DNA from: Cyclobacteriaceae bacterium
GTDB taxonomy: Bacteria; Bacteroidota; Bacteroidia; Cytophagales; Cyclobacteriaceae
DNA: 64,000 nt
Assembly (NCBI GenBank): GCA_026129485.1
Contig: JAHCHY010000001.1
Span: forward strand, 62,001 to 126,000
Direction: 5' to 3'
In this document: piece after piece, positions 63,126 to 64,000 of the stretch
Position numbering within the stretch: position 1 is the stretch's first letter
Layout: each line of letters begins with the position of its first letter
Notes under the pieces: model-generated
The model's database searches: none
Told to the model about the DNA's origin: nothing
Seen by the model: only the letters and a program-made list of their open reading frames with translations
Program-made: the position numbers and the translations under genes

Positions 63126-64000
63126 ATGTGCGGCATAACCGGGGTATTTGCGTTTAACCTGCTCGGCAAGCTTAACATGATTCATGTTACCTCTGCCACA
63201 CTGGCATTGGAAAAACGCGGCCCCGATGCGCACGATGTGTACACCAATGAGTATGTAGGGCTTGGGCATCGCAGGTTATCCATTATTGATACCAGCGCTG
63301 TGGCCAACCAACCCATGTGGGACGCACAAAAAAGATTTTGCATTGTGTTCAATGGCGAAATCTTTAACTATCGCGAGCTAAGAAGTGAGCTGGAAGCACA
63401 AGGCATTCGGTTTTCATCCTCATCCGACACGGAAGTTTTACTCTATCTCTTCATCCGCGAAAAAGAAAACTGCCTGAACAAGCTCAACGGCTTCTTTGCT
63501 TTTTGCGTGTACGACCGGCAGGAACAAACTTTTTTCCTGGCACGCGATCGTTACGGCATCAAGCCGCTGCTTTATCTTTTCGATGAAGACAAATTCCTGT
63601 TTGCATCCGAAATGAAATCGATGCTGCAATACGGTATCGATAAAGAGCTGGATTATACTTCACTGCAAGCCTATCTGCATCTTAATTACATTCCGGCACC
63701 TCACACCATTTTTACGCAGGTAAAAAAACTTTTACCCGGTCATTATCTTAAAATCAGCAGCAAGAAGCTGGAAAGCGGCCGGTATTACGCCATTGCCGAA
63801 AAAGCAAACCCATCCGCATTAACATACGAACAAGCCACAGTACAATTCAAAGACCTGCTGGAAGATTCCGTAAAGCGCAGGCTGGTTGCCGATGTACCCG
63901 TGGGTGCATTCTTAAGCGGTGGTGTCGACTCCTCTGTGATTACAGCATTAGCCGTAAAGCACAAACCCGACCTGCATACATTTTCTATCGGCTTCCGCGA
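63126..64000 (+). CDS. asnB: Asparagine synthetase (glutamine-hydrolysing), 5' part
   Basis: The frame opens at ATG 63126 with MCGITGVFAF, so Cys2 is the glutaminase nucleophile, and continues open to the window's end (291 codons). The class-II amidotransferase part holds RGPDAHDVY, GHRRLSIID, FNGEIFNYRELR and ARDRYGIKPL. The synthetase PP-loop SGGVDSSVITAL begins near residue 263. Function: ATP-dependent asparagine formation from aspartate and glutamine; a role in polysaccharide amidation is also possible for some relatives. The C-terminal half lies outside the window. Confidence 0.93.
   Translation, partial: MCGITGVFAFNLLGKLNMIHVTSATLALEKRGPDAHDVYTNEYVGLGHRRLSIIDTSAVANQPMWDAQKRFCIVFNGEIFNYRELRSELEAQGIRFSSSSDTEVLLYLFIREKENCLNKLNGFFAFCVYDRQEQTFFLARDRYGIKPLLYLFDEDKFLFASEMKSMLQYGIDKELDYTSLQAYLHLNYIPAPHTIFTQVKKLLPGHYLKISSKKLESGRYYAIAEKANPSALTYEQATVQFKDLLEDSVKRRLVADVPVGAFLSGGVDSSVITALAVKHKPDLHTFSIGFR

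Overview
The window is one chromosomal segment of a Bacteroidota bacterium, most likely Cytophagales or a near relative. The evidence is a TonB-dependent receptor followed by a DUF4249 lipoprotein, a type IX secretion C-terminal sorting domain on a CotH-type protein, LytS/LytTR two-component pairs, YceI, and many promoters of the Bacteroidota form (TTTG, about 20 bases, TAnnTTTG). Genes are dense on both strands and no transposase, integrase, phage gene or CRISPR array is visible. No genus can be named from the sequence alone.

Layout. 1-3.7 kb: end of a TonB receptor, a DUF4249 lipoprotein and a large MG2-like surface protein. 3.8-6.3 kb: MFS transporter, small acetyltransferase, secreted DUF1080 protein. 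6.6-10.5 kb: a multi-PAS LytS-type kinase with its LytTR regulator. 10.8-25.9 kb: a signalling block on the + strand (below). 26-28 kb (minus): sugar-nucleotide genes manC and kdsD. 28-37.4 kb: RecQ, M1 peptidase, DEAD-box helicase, serine hydrolase, TrmN6-type methyltransferase, YceI and MarR. 37.4-48.5 kb: M3 peptidase, an SMP-30/serine hydrolase operon, a conserved unknown, DPP-IV-like peptidase, a DinB-like protein and an unknown lipoprotein. 48.5-53.7 kb: tRNA-Ala(GGC) with a decayed copy, a second LytS/LytTR pair and a divergent outer-membrane receptor. 53.8-64 kb: CotH/T9SS protein, acyltransferase, CutC, glycosylasparaginase, NlpC/P60, FAD-linked oxidase, DUF1080 lipoprotein and the start of an asparagine synthetase.

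The most interesting region is 10763-25861. An outer-membrane porin and a short phosphate-type binding protein are followed by a membrane HAMP-GAF-PAS sensor with no catalytic output, a PAS histidine kinase whose ATPase half looks degenerate, CheR- and receiver-less CheB-type enzymes, a membrane GAF protein, a HAMP-GAF-PAS-PP2C phosphatase, a SiaB-type kinase, a SiaC-type phosphoprotein (Thr68 conserved), a TerB-like/ABCG-type transporter and a small secreted protein. In Pseudomonas, SiaA/B/C control the diguanylate cyclase SiaD. Here no GGDEF protein is present and an ABC transporter sits in that position. I infer an envelope signal-transduction system that joins a porin/binding-protein input, receptor-methylation enzymes and a Sia-type partner switch to a transporter. 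A perfect 12-bp direct repeat with 21-bp spacing lies upstream of the porin, next to the LytTR gene, and suggests that the preceding two-component system controls the block. A similar 21-bp-spaced repeat lies between the second LytS/LytTR pair and its divergent receptor gene.
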